The translations under genes were made by a program, and so were the position numbers. Below are positions 1-13,207 of a stretch of DNA of 64,000 nt, piece after piece; positions within the stretch are counted from its first letter, which is position 1, and each line of letters begins with the position of its first letter. Under the pieces are notes generated by a model. The model was not told the origin of the DNA, searched no databases, and worked only from the letters and a program-made list of their open reading frames with translations. Source of the DNA: Acanthococcus lagerstroemiae (lineage: Eukaryota; Arthropoda; Insecta; Hemiptera; Eriococcidae); contig JAJSSI010000034.1 of NCBI GenBank assembly GCA_031841125.1, forward strand, positions 1-64,000. The letters are read 5' to 3'.

Positions 1-840
1 AAATTTGAGAAAATCAAAAATTTCGAATTAATGAGTGTTTCTTACTCAGTTTTTCACGCTGAGTTCGAATAAGTGGTTCCATTTGGCGGCGACCCTCCGT
101 TCTTGAGGTACACTCAAAAAGTTGGGAAAAATTGATCAATTTGGGTCAAAAAATGACTCTAGCTCATTTCGACAACGGATTCGAATTCGTCTCGAAAAAT
201 TGAGTACTTAGCACCAGCGCCGACGCCGTAGCTCCCCGAAAATTTTTTCGCCAAAAAAAGACATGATGTATAGTATGGAGAAATTTTCAAAATTTGAAAA
301 AATCAAAAATTTCAAATTAATGAGTGTTTCTTACTCAGTTTTTCACGCTGAGTTCGAAATGAGTGGTTCCCATTTGGCGGCGACCCTCCGTTCTTGAGGT
401 ACACTCAAAAAAGTTGGGAAAATTGATCAATTTGGGTCAAAAAAATGACTCTAGCTCAATTTTGACAACGGATTCGAATTCGTCTCGAAAAATTGAGTAC
501 TTAGCACCAGCGCCGACGCCGTAGCTCCCGAAAATTTTTTCGCCCAAAAAAAGACATGATGTATAGTATGGAGAAATTTTCAAAATTTGAGAAAATCAAA
601 ATTTCGAATTAATGAGTGTTTCTTACTCAGTTTTTCACGCTGAGTTCGAATTAGTGGTTCCCATTTGGCGGCGACCCTCCGTTCTTGAGGTACACTCAAA
701 AAAGTTGGGAAATTGATCAATTTGGGTCAAAAAATGACTCTAGCTCAATTTTTACAACGGATTCGAATTCGTCTCGAAAAATTGAGTACTTAGCACCAGC
801 GCCGACGCCGTAGCTCCCGAAAATTTTTTCGCCCAAAAAA

Positions 841-856
841 AACATGATGTTATGGA
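841..856 (+). repeat. Linker deletion AACATGATGTTATGGA (copy 4)
   Basis: Four bases (ATAG or equivalent) are lost from GATGTATAGTATGG, along with other small losses; spacing is 283 bp. Confidence 0.7.
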
Positions 857-1994
857 GAAATTTTCAAAATTTGAGAAATCAAAAATTTCGAATTAATGAG
901 TGTTTCTTACTCAGTTTTCACGCTGAGTTCGAATAAGTGGTTCCCATTTGGCGGCGACCTCCGTTCTTGAGGTACACTCAAAAAAAGTTGGGAAATTGAT
1001 CAATTTGGGTCAAAAATGACTCTAGCTCAATTTTGACAACGGATTCGAATTCGTCTCGAAAAATTGAGTACTTAGCACCAGCGCCGACGCCGTAGCTCCC
1101 GAAAATTTTTCGCCCAAAAAATACCATGATATATAGTATGGAGAAATTTTCAAAATTTGAGAAATCAAAAATTTCGAATTAATGAGTGTTTCTTACTCAA
1201 TTTTTCACTGCTGAGTTCGAATAAGTGGTTCCCATTTGGCGGCGACCCTCCGTTCTTGAGGTACACTCAAAAAAGTTGGGAAAATTGATCAATTTGGTCA
1301 AAAAATGACTCTAGCTCAATTTCGACAACGGATTCGAATTCGTCTCGAAAATTGAGTACTTAGCACCAGCGCCGACGCCGTAGCTCTCCGAAAATTTTTT
1401 CGCCCAAAAAAAGACATGATGTATAGTATGGAGAAATTTTCAAAATTTGAAAAAATCAAAAATTTCAAATTAATGAGTGTTTCTTACTCAGTTTTTCACG
1501 CTGAGTTCGAATAAGTGGTTCCCATTTGGCGGCGACCCTCCGTTCTTGAGGTACACTCAAAAAAGTTGGGAAAATTGATCAATTTGGGTCAAAAAATGAC
1601 TAGCTCAATTTTGACAACGGATTCGAATTCGTCTCGAAAAATTGAGTACTTAGCACCAGCGCCGACGCCGTAGCTCTCCGAAAATTTTTTCGCCCAAAAA
1701 AAGACATGATGTATAGTATGGAGAAATTTTCAAAATTTGAGAAAATCAAAATTTCGAATTAATGAGTGTTTCTTACTCAGTTTTTCACGCTGAGTTCGAA
1801 TTAAGTGGTTCCCATTTGGCGGCGACCCTCCGTTCTTGAGGTACCTCAAAAAAGTTGGGAAAAATTGATCAATTTGGGTCAAAAAATGACTCTAGCTCAA
1901 TTTTGACAACGGATTCGAATTCGTCTCGAAAAATTGAGTAATTAGCACCAGCGCCGACGCCGTAGCTCTCCGAAAATTTTTTCGCCCAAAAAAA

Positions 1995-2010
1995 GACATG
2001 TATAATTTTC
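1995..2010 (+). repeat. Short unit variant GACATGTATAATTTTC (copy 8)
   Basis: Loss of the GTATGGAGA part of the linker, giving a 278-bp landmark spacing. The same form recurs at about 8296 (copy 30). It is preceded by GCTCTCCG. Confidence 0.8.
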
Positions 2011-4006
2011 AAAATTTGAAAAAAATCAAAATTTCAAATTAATGAGTGTTTCTTACTCAGTTTTTCACGCTGAGTTCGAATAAGTGGTTCCATTTGGCGG
2101 CGACCCTCCGTTCTTGAGGTACACTCAAAAAAGTTGGGAAAATTGATCAATTTGGGTCAAAAAATGACTCTAGCTCAATTTTGACAACGGATTCGAATTC
2201 GTCTCGAAAAATTGAGTACTTAGCACAGCGCCGACGCCGTAGCTCTCCGAAAATTTTTTCGCCCAAAAAAGACATGATGTATAGTATGGAGAAATTTTCA
2301 AAATTTGAGAAAATCAAAAATTTCGAATTAATGAGTGTTTCTTACTCATTTTTCACGCTGAGTTCGAATTAAGTGGTTCCATTTGGCGGCGACCCTCCGT
2401 TCTTGAGGTACACTCAAAAAAGTTGGGAAAATTGATCAATTTGGGTCAAAAAATGACTCTAGCTCAATTTTTACAACGGATTCGAATTCGTCTCGAAAAA
2501 TTGAGTACTTAGCACAGCGCCGACGCCGTAGCTCCCGAAAATTTTTTCGCCCAAAAAAATACATGATGTATAGTATGGAGAAATTTTTCAAAATTTGAGA
2601 AAATCAAAAATTTCGAATTAATGAGTGTTTCTTACTCAGTTTTTCACGCTGAGTTCGAATAAGTGGTTCCCTTTTGGCGGCGACCCTCCGTTTTGAGGTA
2701 CACTAAAAAAGTTGGGAAAATTGATCAATTTGGGTCAAAAAATGACTCTAGCTCAATTTTTACAACGGATTCGAATTCGTCTCGAAAAATTGAGTACTTA
2801 GCCACAGCGCCGACGCCGTAGCTCCCGAAAATTTTTTCGCCAAAAAAAATACATGATGTATAGTATGGAGAAATTTTCAAATTTGAGAAAATCAAAAATT
2901 TCGAATTAATGAGTGTTTCTTACTCAGTTTTTCACGCTGAGTTCGAATAAGTGGTTCCATTTGGCGGCGACCCTCCGTTCTTGAGGTACACTCAAAAAAG
3001 TTGGGAAAATTGATCAATTTGGGTCAAAAAATGACTCTAGCTCAATTTCGACAACGGATTCGAATTCGTCTCGAAAAATTGAGTACTTAGCACCAGCGCC
3101 GACGCCGTAGCTCCCCGAAAATTTTTTCGCCCAAAAAAATACATGATATATAGTATGGAGAAATTTTCAAAATTTGAGAAAATCAAAAATTTCGAATTAA
3201 TGAGTGTTTCTTACTAAGTTTTTCACGCTGAGTTCGAATAAGTGGTTCCCATTTGGCGGCGACCCTCCGTTCTTGAGGTACACTCAAAAAAGTTGGAAAT
3301 TGATCAATTTGGGTCAAAAAATGACTCTAGCTCAATTTTGACAACGGATTCGAATTCGTCTCGAAAAATTGAGTACTTAGCACCAGCGCCGACGCCGTAG
3401 CTCCCGAAAATTTTTTCGCCAAAAAAGACATGATGTATAGTATGGAGAAATTTTCAAAATTTGAAAAATCAAAAATTTCGAATTAATGAGTGTTTCTTAC
3501 TCAGTTTTTCACGCTGAGTTCGAATAAGTGGTTCCCATTTGGCGGCGACCCTCCGTTCTTGAGGTACACTCAAAAAAGTTGGGAAAATTGATCAATTTGG
3601 GTCAAAAATTGACTCTAGCTCAATTTTGACAACGGATTCGAATTCGTCTCGAAAAATTGAGTACTTAGCACCAGCGCCGACGCCGTAGCTCCCCGAAAAT
3701 TTTTTCGCCCAAAAAAATACATGATTATATAGTATGGAGAAATTTTCAAAATTTGAGAAAATCAAAAATTTCGAATTAATGAGTGTTTCTTACTCATTTT
3801 TCACGCTGAGTTCGAATAAGTGGTTCCCATTTGGCGGCGACCCTCCGTTCTTGAGGTACACTAAAAAAGTTGGAAAATTGATCAATTTGGGTCAAAAAAT
3901 GACTCTAGCTCAATTTCGACAACGGATTCGAATTCGTCTCGAAAAATTGAGTACTTAGCACCAGCGCCGACGCCGTAGCTCTCGAAAATTTTTTCGCCCA
4001 AAAAAA

Positions 4007-4020
4007 GACATAGTAATTTT
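4007..4020 (+). repeat. Short unit variant GACATAGTAATTTT (copy 15)
   Basis: A linker deletion gives the shortest spacing in the window (274 bp, together with other small losses). It follows GCTCTCG, a GCTCTCCG derivative. Confidence 0.75.
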
Positions 4021-6010
4021 CAAAATTTGAAAAAATCAAAAATTTCGAATTAATGAGTGTTTCTTACTCAGTTTTTCACGCTGAGTTCGAATAAGTGGTT
4101 CCATTTGGCGGCGACCCTCCGTTCTTGAGGTACACTCAAAAAAGTTGGGAAATTGATCAATTTGGGTCAAAAAATGACTCTAGCTCAATTTCGACAACGG
4201 ATTCGAATTCGTCTCGAAACATTGAGTACTTAGCACCAGCGCCGACGCCGTAGCTTCGAAAATTTTTCGCCCAAAAAAAGACATGATGTATAATGGAGAA
4301 ATTTTCAAAATTTGAGAAAATCAAAAATTTCGAATTAATGAGTGTTTCTTACTCAGTTTTTCACGCTGAGTTCGAATAAGTGGTTCCATTTGGCGGCGAC
4401 CCTCCGTTCTTGAGGTACACTCAAAAAAGTTGGGAAAATTGATCAATTTGGGTCAAAAAATGACTCTAGCTCAATTTTTAACGGATTCGAATTCGTCTCG
4501 AAAAATTGAGTACTTAGCACCAGCGCCGACGCCGTAGCTCTCCGAAAATTTTTTCGCCAAAAAAAGACATGATGTGTATAGTATGGAGAAATTTTCAAAA
4601 TTTGAGAAAATCAAAAATTTCGAATTAATGAGTGTTTCTTACTCAGTTTTTCACGCTGAGTTCGAATAAGTGGTTCCCATTTGGCGGCGACCCTCGTTTT
4701 GAGGTACACTCAAAAAAGTTGGGAAAATTGATCAATTTGGGTCAAAAATGACTCTAGCTCAATTTCGACAACGGATTCGAATTCGTCTCGAAAAATTGAG
4801 TACTTAGCACCAGCGCCGACGCCGTAGCTCTCCGAAAATTTTTTCGCCAAAAAAAGACATGATGTAGTATGGAGAAATTTTCAAAATTTGAGAAAATCAA
4901 AAATTTCGAATTAATGAGTGTTTCTTACTCAGTTTTTCACGCTGAGTTCGAATAAGTGGTTCCATTTGGCGGCGACCCTCCGTTCTTGAGGTACACTCAA
5001 AAAAGTTGGGAAAATTGATCAATTTGGGTCAAAAAATGACTCTAGCTCAATTTTGACAACGGATTCGAATTCGTCTCGAAAAATTGAGTACTTAGCACCA
5101 GCGCCGACGCCGTAGCTCTCCGAAAATTTTTTCGCCCAAAAAAAGACATGATGTATAGTATGGAGAAATTTTCAAAATTTGAAAAAATCAAAAATTTCGA
5201 ATTAATGAGTGTTTCTTACTCAGTTTTTTCACGCTGAGTTCGAATAAGTGGTCCCATTTGGCGGCGACCCTCCGTTCTTGAGGTACACTCAAAAAAGTTG
5301 GGAAAATTGATCAATTTGGGTCAAAAAATGACTCTAGCTCAATTTCGACAACGGATTCGAATTCGTCTCGAAAAATTGAGTACTTAGCACCAGCGCCGAC
5401 GCCGTAGCTCTCCGAAAATTTTTTCGCCCAAAAAAAGACATGATGTATAGTATGGAGAAATTTTCAAAATTTGAAAAATCAAAAATTTCGAATTAATGAG
5501 TGTTTCTTACTCAGTTTTTCACGCTGAGTTCGAATAAGTGGTTCCATTTGGCGGCGACCCTCCGTTCTTGAGGTACACTCAAAAAAGTTGGGAAAATTGA
5601 TCAATTTGGGTCAAAAATGACTCTAGCTCAATTTTGACAACGGATTCGAATTCGTCTCGAAAAATTGAGTACTTAGCACCAGCGCCGACGCCGTAGCTCC
5701 GAAAATTTTTTCGCCCAAAAAAAGACATGATATATAGTATGGAGAAATTTTCAAAATTTGAGAAAATCAAAAATTTCGAATTAATGAGTGTTTCTTACTC
5801 AGTTTTTCACGCTGAGTTCGAATAAGTGGTTCCATTTGGCGGCGACCCTCCGTTCTTGAGGTACACTCAAAAAAGTGGGAAAATTGATCAATTTGGGTCA
5901 AAAAATGACTCTAGCTCAATTTCGACAACGGATTCGAATTCGTCTCGAAAAATTGAGTACTTAGCACCAGCGCCGACGCCGTAGCTCTCCGAAAATTTTT
6001 TCGCCCAAAA

Positions 6011-6022
6011 AAATGAGTATGG
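6011..6022 (+). repeat. Linker deletion AAATGAGTATGG (copy 22)
   Basis: The GACATGATGTAT part of the linker is reduced to ATG; spacing is 280 bp. The junction is unlike the 14-bp class and retains GTATGGAGAAA. Confidence 0.75.
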
Positions 6023-7160
6023 AGAAATTTTCAAAATTTGAAAAAATCAAAAATTTCGAATTAATGAGTGTTTCTTACTCAGTTTTTCACGCTGAGTTCG
6101 AATAGTGGTTCCCATTTGGCGGCGACCCTCCGTTCTTGAGGTACACTCAAAAAAGTTGGGAAAATTGATCAATTTGGGTCAAAAAATGACTCTAGCTCAA
6201 TTTTACAACGGATTCGAATTCGTCTCGAAAAATTGAGTACTTAGCACCAGCGCCGACGCCGTAGCTCCCGAAAATTTTTTCGCCCAAAAAAACATGATAT
6301 ATAGTATGGAGAAATTTTCAAAATTTGAGAAAATCAAAAATTTCGAATTAATGAGTGTTTCTTACTCAATTTTTCACGCTGAGTTCGAATAAGTGGTTCC
6401 CATTTGGCGGCGACCCTCCGTTCTTGAGATACACTCAAAAAAGTTGGGAAAATTGATCAATTTGGGTCAAAAAATGACTCTAGCTCAATTTTTACAACGG
6501 ATTCGAATTCGTCTCGAAAATTGAGTAGTACTTGCACCAGCGCCGACGCCGTAGCTCCCCGAAAATTTTTTCGCCCAAAAAAATACATGATATATAGTAT
6601 GGAGAAATTTTCAAAATTTGAGAAAATCAAAAATTTCGAATTAATGAGTGTTTCTTACTCAGTTTTTCACGCTGAGTTCGAATAAGTGGTTCCCATTTGG
6701 CGGCGACCCTCCGTTCTTGAGGTACACTCAAAAAAGTTGGGAAAATTGATCAATTTGGGTCAAAAATTGACTCTAGCTCAATTTCGACAACGGATTCGAA
6801 TTCGTCTCGAAACATTGAGTACTTAGCACCAGCGCCGACGCCGTAGCTCCCGAAAATTTTTTCGCCCAAAAAAAGACATGATGTATAGTATGGAGAAATT
6901 TTCAAAAATTGAGAAAATCAAAATTTCAATTAATGAGTGTTTTTACTCAGTTTTTTCACGCTGAGTTCGAATAAGTGGTTCCCATTTGGCGGCGACCCTC
7001 CGTTCTTGAGGTACACTCAAAAAAGTTGGGAAATTGATCAATTTGGGTCAAAAAATGACTCTAGCTCAATTTCGACAACGGATTCGAATTCGTCTCGAAA
7101 AATTGAGTACTTAGCACCAGCGCCGACGCCGTAGCTCTCCGAAAATTTTTTCGCCAAAAA

Positions 7161-7180
7161 AACATGAATGTATAATTTTC
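7161..7180 (+). repeat. Short unit variant with linker ...GAATGTATAATTTTC (copy 26)
   Basis: The AGTATGGAGA part of the linker is lost and the linker start is altered. Landmark spacing is 278 bp. It follows GCTCTCCG, like all other short units of this class. Confidence 0.75.
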
Positions 7181-8019
7181 AAAATTTGAAAAATCAAAAA
7201 TTTCGAATTAATGAGTGTTTCTTACTCAGTTTTTCACGCTGAGTTCGAATTCGTGGTTCCCATTTGGCGGCGACCCTCCGTTCTTGAGGTACACTCAAAA
7301 AAGTTGGGAAATTGATCAATTTGGGCAAAAAATGACTCTAGCTCAATTTTTACAACGGATTCGAATTCGTCTCGAAAAATTGAGTACTTAGCACCAGCGC
7401 CGACGCCGTAGCTCCCCGAAAATTTTTTCGCCCAAAAAAAGACATGATGTATAGTATGGAGAAATTTTCAAAATTTGAGAAAATCAAAAATTTCGAATTA
7501 ATGAGTGTTTCTTACTCAGTTTTTCACGCTGAGTTCGAATAAGTGGTTCCCATTTGGCGGCGACCCTCCGTTCTTGAGGTACACTCAAAAAAGTTGGGAA
7601 AAATTGATCAATTTGGGTCAAAAAATGACTCTAGCTCAATTTCGACAACGGATTCGAATTCGTCTCGAAAATTGAGTACTTAGCACCAGCGCGACGCCGT
7701 AGCTCCCGAAAATTTTTTCGCCCAAAAAAAGACATGATGTATAGTATGGAGAAATTTTCAAAATTTGAAAAAATCAAAAATTTCAATTAATGAGTGTTTC
7801 TTACTCAGTTTTTCACGCTGAGTTCGAATAAGTGGTTCCCATTTGGCGGCGACCCTCCGTTCTTGAGGTACACTCAAAAAAGTTGGAAAATTGATCAATT
7901 TGGGTCAAAAAATGACTCTAGCTCAATTTCGACAACGGATTCGAATTCGTCTCGAAAAATTGAGTACTTAGCACCAGCGCCGACGCCGTAGCTCTCCGAA
8001 AATTTTTTCGCCAAAAAAA

Positions 8020-8033
8020 GACATGATAATTTT
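8020..8033 (+). repeat. Short unit: 14-bp deletion junction GACATGATAATTTT (copy 29)
   Basis: The consensus between GACATGA and TTTTCAAAA is reduced from 17 to 3 bases, removing TGTATAGTATGGAG-type sequence. The same junction is seen at 10015, 13194, 14929 and 15791, giving about 278-bp units. It follows the GCTCTCCG allele and precedes the A39 allele. Confidence 0.85.
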
Positions 8034-9151
8034 CAAAATTTGAAAAATCAAAAATTTCAAATTAATGAGTGTTTCTTACTCAATTTTTCACGCTGAGTTC
8101 GAATAAGTGGTTCCCATTTGGCGGCGACCCTCCGTTCTTGAGGTACACTCAAAAAAGTTGGGAAAATTGATCAATTTGGGTCAAAAAATGACTCTAGCTC
8201 AATTTTGACAACGGATTCGAATTCGTCTCGAAAAATTGAGTACTTAGCACCAGCGCCGACGCCGTAGCTCTCCGAAAATTTTTTCGCCCAAAAAAGACAT
8301 GTATAATTTTCAAAATTTGAAAAAATCAAAAATTTCAAATTAATGAGTGTTTCTTACTCAGTTTTTCACGCTGAGTTCGAATAAGTGGTTCCATTTGGCG
8401 GCGACCCTCCGTTCTTGAGGTACACTCAAAAAAGTTGGGAAAATTGATCAATTTGGGTCAAAAAATGACTCTAGCTCAATTTTGACAACGGATTCGAATT
8501 CGTCTCGAAAATTGAGTACTTAGCACCAGCGCCGACGCCGTAGCTCCCGAAAATTTTTTCGCCCAAAAAAAGACATGATGTATAGTATGGAGAAATTTTC
8601 AAAATTTGAGAAAATCAAAAATTTCGAATTAATGAGTGTTTCTTACTCAGTTTTTCACGCTGAGTTCGAATAAGTGGTTCCATTTGGCGGCGACCCTCCG
8701 TTCTTGAGGTACACTCAAAAAAGTTGGGAAAATTGATCAATTTGGGTCAAAAAATGACTCTAGCTCAATTTTGACAACGGATTCGAATTCGTCTCGAAAA
8801 ATTGAGTACTTAGCACCAGCGCCGACGCCGTAGCTCCCCGAAAATTTTTTCGCCCAAAAAAAGACATGATATATAGTATGGAGAAATTTTCAAAATTTGA
8901 GAAAATCAAAAATTTCGAATTAATGAGTGTTTCTTACTCAGTTTTTCACGCTGAGTTCGAATAAGTGGTTCCCATTTGGCGGCGACCCTCCGTTCTTGAG
9001 GTACACTCAAAAAGTTGGGAAAATTGATCAATTTGGGTCAAAAAATGACTCTAGCTCAATTTCGACAACGGATTCGAATTCGTCTCGAAAAATTGAGTAC
9101 TTAGCACCAGCGCGACGCCGTAGCTCTCCGAAAATTTTTTCGCCCAAAAAA

Positions 9152-9169
9152 GACATGATGATAATTTTC
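9152..9169 (+). repeat. Short unit variant GACATGATGATAATTTTC (copy 33)
   Basis: A linker deletion slightly smaller than the 14-bp form; landmark spacing is 278 bp with other losses in the same unit. It is preceded by GCTCTCCG. Confidence 0.75.
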
Positions 9170-10014
9170 AAAATTTGAAAAAATCAAAAATTTCGAATTA
9201 ATGAGTGTTTCTTACTCAGTTTTTCACGCTGAGTTCGAATAAGTGGTTCCCATTTGGCGGCGACCCTCCGTTCTTGAGGTACACTCAAAAAAGTTGGGGA
9301 AATTGATCAATTTGGGTCAAAAAATGACTCTAGCTCAATTTTTACAACGGATTCGAATTCGTCTCGAAAAATTGAGTACTTAGCACCAGCGCCGACGCCG
9401 TAGCTCTCCGAAAATTTTTTCGCCCAAAAAAGTACATGATATATAGTATGGAGAAATTTTCAAAATTTGAGAAAATCAAAAATTTCGAATTAATGAGTGT
9501 TTCTTACTCAGTTTTTTCACGCTGAGTTCGAATAAGTGGTTCCATTTGGCGGCGACCCTCCGTTCTTGAGGTACACTCAAAAAAGTTGGGAAAATTGATC
9601 AATTTGGGTCAAAAAATGACTCTAGCTCAATTTTGACAACGGATTCGAATTCGTCTCGAAAAATTGAGTACTTAGCACCAGCGCCGACGCCGTAGCTCCC
9701 CGAAAATTTTTTCGCCCAAAAAAGTTCATGATATATAGTATGGAGAAATTTTCAAAATTTGAGAAAATCAAAAATTTCGAATTAATGAGTGTTTCTTACT
9801 CAGTTTTTCACGCTGAGTTCGAATAAGTGGTTCCCATTTGGCGGCGACCCTCCGTTCTTGAGGTACACTCAAAAAAGTTGGGAAAATTGATCAATTTGGG
9901 TCAAAAAATGACTCTAGCTCAATTTCGACAACGGATTCGAATTCGTCTCGAAAAATTGAGTACTTAGCACCAGCGCCGACGCCGTAGCTCTCGAAAATTT
10001 TTTCGCCCAAAAAA

Positions 10015-10028
10015 GACATGATAATTTT
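10015..10028 (+). repeat. Short unit, 14-bp linker deletion (copy 36)
   Basis: The junction GACATGATAATTTT is identical to that at 8020. It is preceded by GCTCTCG and followed by TTTGAAAAAATC. Landmark spacing is 276 bp. Confidence 0.85.
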
Positions 10029-12330
10029 CAAAATTTGAAAAAATCAAAAATTTCGAATTAATGAGTGTTTCTTACTCAGTTTTTCACGCTGAGTTCGAAT
10101 AAGTGGTTCCCATTTGGCGGCGACCCTCCGTTCTTGAGGTACACTCAAAAAGTTGGGAAAATTGATCAATTTGGGTCAAAAAATGACTCTAGCTCAATTT
10201 TGACAACGGATTCGAATTCGTCTCGAAAAATTGAGTACTTAGCACCAGCGCCGACGCCGTAGCTCTCCGAAAATTTTTTCGCCCAAAAAAAGACATGATG
10301 TATAGTATGGAGAAATTTTCAAAATTTGAGAAAATCAAAAATTTCGAATTAATGAGTGTTTCTTACTCAGTTTTTCACGCTGAGTTCGAATAAGTGGTTC
10401 CCATTTGGCGGCGACCCTCCGTTCTTGAGGTACACTCAAAAAAGTTGGGAAAATTGATCAATTTGGGTCAAAAAATGACTCTAGCTCAATTTTACAACGG
10501 ATTCGAATTCGTCTCGAAAAATTGAGTACTTAGCACCAGCGCCGACGCCGTAGCTCTCCGAAAATTTTTTCGCCAAAAAAAGACATGATGTATAGTATGG
10601 AGAAATTTTCAAAATTTGAAAAAATCAAAAATTTCAAATTAATGAGTGTTTCTTACTCAGTTTTTCACGCTGAGTTCGAATAAGTGGTTCCCATTTGGCG
10701 GCGACCCTCCGTTCTTGAGGTACACTCAAAAAAGTTGGGAAAATTGATCAATTTGGGTCAAAAAATGACTCTAGCTCAATTTCGACAACGGATTCGAATT
10801 CGTCTCGAAAATTGAGTACTTAGCACCAGCGCCGACGCCGTAGCTCCCCGAAAATTTTTTCGCCCAAAAAAAGACATGATATATAGTATGGAGAAATTTT
10901 CAAAATTTGAGAAAATCAAAAATTTCGAATTAATGAGTGTTTCTTACTCAGTTTTTCACGCTGAGTTCGAATAAGTGGTTCCCATTTGGCGGCGACCCTC
11001 CGTTCTTGAGGTACACTCAAAAAAGTTGGGAAAATTGATCAATTTGGGTCAAAAAATGACTCTAGCTCAATTTCGACAACGGATTCGAATTCGTCTCGAA
11101 AAATTGAGTACTTAGCACCAGCGCCGACGCCGTAGCTCTCCGAAGATTTTTTCGCCCAAAAAAAGACATGATGTATAATGGAGAAATTTTCAAAATTTGA
11201 GAAAATCAAAAATTTCGAATTAATGAGTGTTTCTTACTCAGTTTTTCACGCTGAGTTCGAATAAGTGGTTCCCATTTGGCGGCGACCCTCCGTTCTTGAG
11301 GTACACTCAAAAAAGTTGGGAAAATTGATCAATTTGGGTCAAAAAATGACTCTAGCTCAATTTTGACAACGGATTCGAATTCGTCTCGAAAAATTGAGTA
11401 CTTAGCACCAGCGCCGACGCCGTAGCTCTCCGAAAATTTTTTCGCCCAAAAAAAGACATGATGTATAGTATGGAGAAATTTTCAAAATTTGAAAAAATCA
11501 AAAATTTCAAATTAATGAGTGTTTCTTACTCAGTTTTTCACGCTGAGTTCGAATAAGTGGTTCCCATTTGGCGGCGACCCTCCGTTCTTGAGGTACACTC
11601 AAAAAAGTTGGGAAAATTGATCAATTTGGGTCAAAAAATGACTCTAGCTCAATTTTTACAACGGATTCGAATTCGTCTCGAAACATTGAGTACTTAGCAC
11701 CAGCGCCGACGCCGTAGCTCTCCGAAAATTTTTTCGCCCAAAAAAAGACATGATGTATAGTATGGAGAAATTTTCAAAATTTGAGAAAATCAAAAATTTC
11801 GAATTAATGAGTGTTTCTTACTCAGTTTTTCACGCTGAGTTCGAATAAGTGGTTCCCATTTGGCGGCGACCCTCCGTTCTTGAGGTACACTCAAAAAAGT
11901 TGGGAAAATTGATCAATTTGGGTCAAAAAATGACTCTAGCTCAATTTCGACAACGGATTCGAATTCGTCTCGAAAAATTGAGTACTTAGCACCAGCGCCG
12001 ACGCCGTAGCTCCCCGAAAATTTTTTCGCCCAAAAAAAGACATGATGTATAGTATGGAGAAATTTTCAAAATTTGAGAAAATCAAAAATTTCGAATTAAT
12101 GAGTGTTTCTTACTCAGTTTTTCACGCTGAGTTCGAATAAGTGGTTCCCATTTGGCGGCGACCCTCCGTTCTTGAGGTACACTCAAAAAAGTTGGGAAAA
12201 TTGATCAATTTGGGTCAAAAAATGACTCTAGCTCAATTTCGACAACGGATTCGAATTCGTCTCGAAAAATTGAGTACTTAGCACCAGCGCCGACGCCGTA
12301 GCTCTCCGAAAATTTTTTCGCCCAAAAAAA

Positions 12331-12340
12331 ATGTTATGGA
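12331..12340 (+). repeat. Linker deletion ATGTTATGGA (copy 44)
   Basis: About 10 bp are lost from the linker; spacing is 282 bp. The ATGTTATGG junction resembles the one at 845-855 in copy 4, so the two may share ancestry. Confidence 0.75.
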
Positions 12341-13193
12341 GAAATTTTCAAAATTTGAAAAAATCAAAAATTTCAAATTAATGAGTGTTTCTTACTCAGT
12401 TTTTCACGCTGAGTTCGAATAAGTGGTTCCCATTTGGCGGCGACCCTCCGTTCTTGAGGTACACTCAAAAAAGTTGGGAAAATTGATCAATTTGGGTCAA
12501 AAAATGACTCTAGCTCAATTTCGACAACGGATTCGAATTCGTCTCGAAAAATTGAGTACTTAGCACCAGCGCCGACGCCGTAGCTCCCGAAAATTTTTTC
12601 GCCCAAAAAAAGACATGATGTATAGTATGGAGAAATTTTCAAAATTTGAAAAAATCAAAAATTTCAAATTAATGAGTGTTTCTTACTCAGTTTTTCACGC
12701 TGAGTTCGAATAAGTGGTTCCCATTTGGCGGCGACCCTCCGTTCTTGAGGTACACTCAAAAAAGTTGGGAAAATTGATCAATTTGGGTCAAAAAATGACT
12801 CTAGCTCAATTTCGACAACGGATTCGAATTCGTCTCGAAAAATTGAGTACTTAGCACCAGCGCCGACGCCGTAGCTCTCCGAAAATTTTTTCGCCCAAAA
12901 AAAGACATGATGTATAGTATGGAGAAATTTTCAAAATTTGAGAAAATCAAAAATTTCGAATTAATGAGTGTTTCTTACTCAGTTTTTCACGCTGAGTTCG
13001 AATAAGTGGTTCCCATTTGGCGGCGACCCTCCGTTCTTGAGGTACACTCAAAAAAGTTGGGAAAATTGATCAATTTGGGTCAAAAAATGACTCTAGCTCA
13101 ATTTCGACAACGGATTCGAATTCGTCTCGAAAATTGAGTACTTAGCACCAGCGCCGACGCCGTAGCTCTCCGAAAATTTTTTCGCCCAAAAAA

Positions 13194-13207
13194 GACATGA
13201 TAATTTT
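13194..13207 (+). repeat. Short unit, 14-bp linker deletion (copy 47)
   Basis: The junction is identical to those at 8020 and 10015, on the GCTCTCCG background. Spacing is 276 bp because of two further one-base losses in A runs of the same unit. Confidence 0.85.

Larger units (their letters stand above)
1..10116 (+). repeat. Degenerate flank of the satellite array (landmark copies 1-36)
   Basis: Only 6 of 35 landmark spacings equal 292 bp. They range from 274 to 293 with a mean near 287. Nearly every unit carries private changes, mostly single-base losses (CCC to CC before ATTTGG, shortened A runs, GCGCCGACG to GCGCGACG near 7690 and 9112). There are rarer insertions, such as CACTGCTGAG near 1207 and GAGTAGTACTTG near 6523. 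Three alleles coexist before ACAACGG (TTTCG, TTTTG, TTTTT), as do three alleles of the second GC island tail (GCTCTCCG, GCTCCCCG, GCTCCCG). No unique sequence or gene is seen. The best reading is an array margin that has escaped homogenisation; some losses may be sequencing-consensus errors. Confidence 0.9.

Noticed and set aside
2181..2372. Short open frame of 63 codons
   Set aside because: It is satellite sequence read through in one frame and begins at a TTG. The same bases occur in every unit with stops in other copies, so it is not a gene.
3734..3958. Open frame of 74 codons starting at ATGGAGAAA
   Set aside because: It runs across satellite parts and stays open only because of private one-base losses in this unit. 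Core units with the same ATG stop early.
5579..5770. Minus-strand open frame of 63 codons
   Set aside because: It is the reverse strand of the satellite, begins at TTG, and is not kept in other units.
6937..10262. Related open frames at 6937-7134, 7794-7991, 8927-9178 and 10065-10262
   Set aside because: They look like a conserved protein family only because each is the same satellite unit. They start at GTG and their ends depend on indels; the unit length (292) is not a multiple of three.
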